7,397 nucleotides of DNA from Candidatus Cloacimonadota bacterium (GTDB taxonomy: Bacteria > Cloacimonadota > Cloacimonadia > Cloacimonadales > TCS61), in NCBI GenBank assembly GCA_011372345.1, contig DRTC01000587.1, positions 1-7,397 on the forward strand, read 5' to 3'. How positions within the stretch are numbered: the first letter of the stretch is position 1; every line of letters begins with the position of its first letter. The notes beneath the pieces are model-generated. The model was not told the origin of the DNA, searched no databases, and saw nothing but the letters and a program-made list of their open reading frames with translations. Position numbers and translations under genes: made by a program. Shown here in pieces: positions 4,555-7,397 of the stretch.

Positions 4555-5789
4555 GGAGTTATTTCGTCCAGAATTTTTATTGCTTTTGGAATCCGAATAA
4601 TTTCCTGAACAGCTTTCACATCTTTCAATCCGCTTCCGGTCAGCAAAACAACATTTTTGGAATTTTCTTCGAGCTTTTTATGTTCCAGATATTTCAGGAA
4701 TCCGGCAAAACTTGTTGCGGAAGCAGGTTCTGTAAAAATTCCTGTTTCAGAACTCAATGTTTTGGAAGCTTCTAATATTTCATCATCGGAAACCGTAATT
4801 CCTTCTCCATCATATTTTTGGATAAATTTTTTAGTCATCCAAAAATTGGCAGGATAATCGACTGCGATGGAATCAGCGATCGTTTTACTCGGTTTGGAAA
4901 TGAATTTTTCATTATGCAAATTCCTGACGATATTATCGCTTTTTTCAGATTGAACTGCAATGATCGTCGGTACCTTTTCAATCGAACCTAATTTCAAAAG
5001 ATCTTCAAAACCTTTATAAACACCGGAAATTATACATCCATCACCAACCGGAACAAAGATCCTGTCCGGAACTTCCTTTTTCAACTGCTGGAAAATCTCG
5101 AAAGAAACGATTTTCTTACCTTCGATCGTGAAAGGATTATAAGCGGTGTTACGATTGTACCAACCGAATTTTTCTGTTGCCTGAACGCATAGTTCAAAAG
5201 CATCATCATAAGTTCCTTCCACTGGAATTATCCTTGCTCCATACATACAGATTTGAGTGAGTTTAGCTTTCGGTGCCTTAGCAGGAACGAAAATGATAGC
5301 CTTTTGGTTTTGGGATGCACAGATCCCGGCGAGTGACGAACCTGCATTTCCAGTCGAGGCTGCACAAATCGTATCGATCTCTTTTTCTTTAGCAACTGCA
5401 CAGACAAGGTCTGATGCTCTGTCTTTGAAAGAAAAGGTCGGGTTTTGGGAGTCGTCTTTGAGAAAGAGTTGAAAACTTGCCAAATTTCGAAAATTTGGCA
5501 AGTTTGAGATTTCGTAAAGCGGAGTTTTTCCAACTTTCAAAAATGACAAACTTCTTTCAGAATTTATTGGTAGAAGTTCCCGAAATTCTTTCTCTTTCAG
5601 TTTATCAAAGAGTTTGTTTTTTTTATATCTGTGTTTGATCTTTTTGTAATTGTAAACTGTTTTCAGAACTCCTTTCAAAGGTTGATCTTTGGTATTTTCC
5701 TTTTCGCAATCAGGACAGAGATAAGTAACTTCCTGCGGAGAATATTTCTTCCTGCAGTTTGTACATTCAAAATAATATTTATCTTTCAT
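4551..5789 (-). CDS. thrC: Threonine synthase-like PLP enzyme with zinc ribbon
   Basis: A 412-residue fold-type II PLP enzyme, normal length for threonine synthase, which converts O-phosphohomoserine to threonine and phosphate. An N-terminal zinc ribbon has C9, C12, C25 and C28. The catalytic core shows TPLY (89-92) and NPTFSFKDR (116-124) with Schiff-base Lys122. It continues with the substrate loop STGNAG (145-150) and the phosphate-binding loop VGDGCIISG (248-256). The C-terminal LTGSGLKD is typical of threonine synthases. A 33-bp perfect palindrome (5473-5505) encodes residues around 95-106, between TPLY and KDD; the segment is only about two residues longer than usual, so the reading frame tolerates it. 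It is 92 bases after the other PLP enzyme gene, with a periodic inverted repeat between. The leader is weak (GGA). Since no homoserine-pathway gene is adjacent, it could be a paralogue acting on another phosphorylated or hydroxy amino acid. Confidence 0.85.
   Translation of the reverse strand: MKDKYYFECTNCRKKYSPQEVTYLCPDCEKENTKDQPLKGVLKTVYNYKKIKHRYKKNKLFDKLKEKEFRELLPINSERSLSFLKVGKTPLYEISNLPNFRNLASFQLFLKDDSQNPTFSFKDRASDLVCAVAKEKEIDTICAASTGNAGSSLAGICASQNQKAIIFVPAKAPKAKLTQICMYGARIIPVEGTYDDAFELCVQATEKFGWYNRNTAYNPFTIEGKKIVSFEIFQQLKKEVPDRIFVPVGDGCIISGVYKGFEDLLKLGSIEKVPTIIAVQSEKSDNIVRNLHNEKFISKPSKTIADSIAVDYPANFWMTKKFIQKYDGEGITVSDDEILEASKTLSSETGIFTEPASATSFAGFLKYLEHKKLEENSKNVVLLTGSGLKDVKAVQEIIRIPKAIKILDEITP
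5473..5505. repeat. Perfect 33-bp palindrome inside the threonine synthase-like gene
   Basis: Fifteen-base arms (AAACTTGCCAAATTT and its exact reverse complement) flank a CGA loop. The arm is itself nearly self-complementary (TTGCCAA / TTGGCAA). In frame it encodes NLPNF-R-NLASF, an imperfect peptide duplication produced by the palindrome. The length is eleven codons' worth of bases, so it does not disturb the frame. It lies in a variable stretch upstream of the PLP lysine. Confidence 0.9.
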
Positions 5790-5805
5790 AGATTATCCAA
5801 AAAAA

Positions 5806-5875
5806 GCCACAGACTTTCACTGAATTACACTGACTTCAAAATAATTCTCTGTGTTTATCAGTGTAAGTCAGTGGC
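5806..5875. repeat. 70-bp inverted repeat built of 10-base units
   Basis: Twenty-nine-base arms (5806-5834 and 5847-5875) are inverted copies with 22 of 29 positions pairing, around a 12-base A/T centre. CAC triplets begin at 5808, 5818 and 5828; the matching TCTGTG/TCAGTG units begin at 5848, 5858 and 5868. Both arms and the centre therefore keep one 10-base register. It fills most of the 92 bases between the two PLP enzyme genes. The right arm starts six bases after the stop of the 488-residue enzyme. It could fold as a long imperfect RNA hairpin. Confidence 0.8.
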
Positions 5876-5881
5876 ATATTT

Positions 5882-7348
5882 TTATTCATATTCCTTCAGC
5901 AATCCCGTTCTCTCATTAAATTCCATGATCTTCTCATCCCATTCATCGACTTGCCCAAACTGTCTTTTCCAATAATTATCATCATACCATTGAGCATTGA
6001 GTTCTTCGACGGTTTTTCCCTGCTGTTCGATCCAGGTGAAATACTTAAGGTTGTGCATTCTTCTCTTTTCATAATATGTCATCTCGATCATATTATCGAT
6101 TCCGATTCCCATCAAATCCGCTTCAAAAGTGATGGCAGCCTTTTTGGAATCAAAATTACCAAGTTTTTTCCTTTCCTCGAAAATCCTGCTTTGATACATT
6201 TCCATTGAATCTGTGGCAACTGTGAAAACAATATCATTTTTGTTCATTTCATAATATTTTGCCATCTTGATCGTTCCCATCAGGTTTGCGATCGAGGAAC
6301 TTCCTAACAGATCGAGTTTTTCAACAAATTCCGGAGCAACTCCTTTTTCGATAAGAAGTTTCTTACCTTCCGGTTCATTGAATAGTCTCATGATGTGCAT
6401 ATTCGGTTCATCATCGATGCCGGCAACCATATCCATATTTTTCAGATTATGGATCCAGGGAACATGCTTGTCACCAATTCCTTCGATACGATGTCCACCA
6501 TAACCATTATAAAGTAAAGTTGGACATTGCAATGCTTCTCCGGCACAAACCTTGAAGTTTGGGAACTTTTCCCGCAGATAATCAGCACAACCAAGAGTTC
6601 CGGCAGAACCTTGAGTCAGGAAAAGTGCACTGAATCTCTGTTCTCCTTTTTTTTCAGAATGAAAAACTTCTTCCATCGCCGGACCGGTCACAGCATAATG
6701 CCAGAGAGCATTTCCAATTTCGCTGAACTGGTTCAGGTTCACAATTTCATCAGGTCGGGCATGACACAATTCTTTTGCTTTATCGTAAATTTCTTTGACA
6801 TTACTTTCACAGCCGGGAGTTGCATAAACTTCTGCTCCGATCTTATGTAGCCAGTCGAATCTTTCCTGGCTCATTTCTTCGGGTAAAACTGCAATCGATT
6901 GACAACCGAGCAGATAGGAATCATAAGCACCTCCGCGACAGTAATTTCCGGTCGAGGGCCAAAGTGCTTTCTGCGTTGTTGGATCAAATCTACCGCTGAC
7001 CAGTTTTTCAACGAGCGGACCGAATGTTGCTCCAACCTTGTGTGCTCCGGTTGGGAAGAACTTACCGATCAGCATGATGATCCGGGCTTTTACTCCGGTA
7101 AGTTCGGATGGAAGTTCGATATAATTAACATTTCCGAAACCACCACCGAATTTCACTGGTTCGTTTTTCCAGGTTATTCTGAATAAATTCAAAGAATTCA
7201 AATCCCATAAACCGATGTTTTTCAGTTTCTCTTTGATCTTTTCCGGAATCAAATCCGGATTTCTCATTTGCTTATAAGTTGGGATGATGATGTGTTTTTC
7301 CCGACATCTTTTAATAGTATTTTCTAATATTTGTTCTTTTGAGTTCAT
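5882..7348 (-). CDS. Fold-type II PLP-dependent enzyme, substrate unassigned
   Basis: A 488-residue member of the cysteine synthase/tryptophan synthase beta superfamily (PALP fold), long for the group. The Schiff-base lysine is most likely K104 in PTGAHKVG (99-106), which recalls the GAHK of TrpB. The substrate-carboxylate loop is PSTGNYCRGG (131-140), the phosphate loop GSAGTLG (247-253), and EGIGDKHVP (289-297) resembles the EGIG motif of cysteine synthases. Residues 1-80 and about 410-488 extend beyond the core. It lacks the SFK motif of threonine synthase and of the YgeX/OrtB-like enzymes I can recall. Being followed by a threonine synthase-like gene and then a purine hydroxylase, it may be a lyase in amino-acid or purine-derived diaminopropionate metabolism, but no reaction can be assigned. 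GGAG lies five bases before the ATG. The fold is sure, the function open. Confidence 0.85.
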   Translation of the reverse strand: MNSKEQILENTIKRCREKHIIIPTYKQMRNPDLIPEKIKEKLKNIGLWDLNSLNLFRITWKNEPVKFGGGFGNVNYIELPSELTGVKARIIMLIGKFFPTGAHKVGATFGPLVEKLVSGRFDPTTQKALWPSTGNYCRGGAYDSYLLGCQSIAVLPEEMSQERFDWLHKIGAEVYATPGCESNVKEIYDKAKELCHARPDEIVNLNQFSEIGNALWHYAVTGPAMEEVFHSEKKGEQRFSALFLTQGSAGTLGCADYLREKFPNFKVCAGEALQCPTLLYNGYGGHRIEGIGDKHVPWIHNLKNMDMVAGIDDEPNMHIMRLFNEPEGKKLLIEKGVAPEFVEKLDLLGSSSIANLMGTIKMAKYYEMNKNDIVFTVATDSMEMYQSRIFEERKKLGNFDSKKAAITFEADLMGIGIDNMIEMTYYEKRRMHNLKYFTWIEQQGKTVEELNAQWYDDNYWKRQFGQVDEWDEKIMEFNERTGLLKEYE

Positions 7349-7378
7349 TTTTTCTCCATTTTTTATTTTTTTTGGAGT

Positions 7379-7397
7379 GCATTAACCGTGTTAATGC
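7379..7397. repeat. Palindrome at the right edge, possibly cut by the window
   Basis: Perfect eight-base arms GCATTAAC / GTTAATGC with a CGT loop. It ends exactly at the window edge, so it may continue. The inner AACCGTGTTA resembles a single 10-base unit of the periodic repeats at 211-240, 1711-1740 and 5806-5875. It lies 22 bases upstream of the GGAG of the 488-residue enzyme gene. Confidence 0.6.

Noticed and set aside
4551..5789. OrtB (2-amino-4-oxopentanoate thiolase subunit) or YgeX for either PLP enzyme
   Set aside because: The 412-residue protein has a zinc ribbon and the LTGSGLKD end of threonine synthases. The 488-residue protein has GAHK in place of the SFK-type lysine motif. No small OrtA-like partner is adjacent.
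5806..5875. CRISPR-like array
   Set aside because: Units are 10 bases with no spacers and occur in inverted orientation around a centre; no cas gene is present.

Overview
The window is AT-rich bacterial DNA. Every convincing gene lies on the minus strand, so transcription runs from the right edge to the left. I see no tRNA, rRNA, CRISPR array or transposase. Most mapped starts follow a leader of the form GGAG (or GGAA), five bases, ATG. The many short perfect palindromes and 10-base-periodic repeats between genes, together with the low G+C and an anaerobe-type purine hydroxylase, suggest an uncultured anaerobe of the Cloacimonadota kind. That assignment is an inference from style, not from a marker gene.

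Layout in transcription order: (1) 7348-5882, a 488-residue fold-type II PLP enzyme of the cysteine synthase/TrpB superfamily with unassigned substrate. (2) 5789-4551, a threonine synthase-like PLP enzyme with an N-terminal zinc ribbon. (3) 4493-4013, an overlapping ribbon-helix-helix antitoxin and RelE-type toxin pair with a recognisable promoter and operator. (4) 3928-1778, 1689-1216 and 1096-260, the molybdopterin, 2Fe-2S and FAD subunits of a three-subunit molybdenum hydroxylase. By manual comparison its active site keeps the purine-binding residues of xanthine dehydrogenase. The leftmost 259 bases hold no gene, but do hold a perfect palindrome, a rightward-facing terminator hairpin, an A/T inverted repeat and a 10-base-periodic repeat.

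The molybdenum hydroxylase is complete and its motifs are intact, so it probably forms a working purine (xanthine/hypoxanthine-type) dehydrogenase, with electrons passing from Mo through two 2Fe-2S clusters to FAD. The two PLP enzymes upstream are on the same strand, and anaerobic purine-degradation clusters in other bacteria also carry a PLP lyase. A link between the two halves is therefore plausible but unproven. The toxin-antitoxin pair sits between the halves and looks inserted.

The most unusual content is not protein-coding. A perfect 33-bp palindrome lies in frame inside the threonine synthase-like gene. A roughly 10-bp unit (about ATNNGTGTNA) recurs in exact 10-base phase at three or four intergenic places and in both orientations. 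Several other short palindromes lie directly after stop codons.
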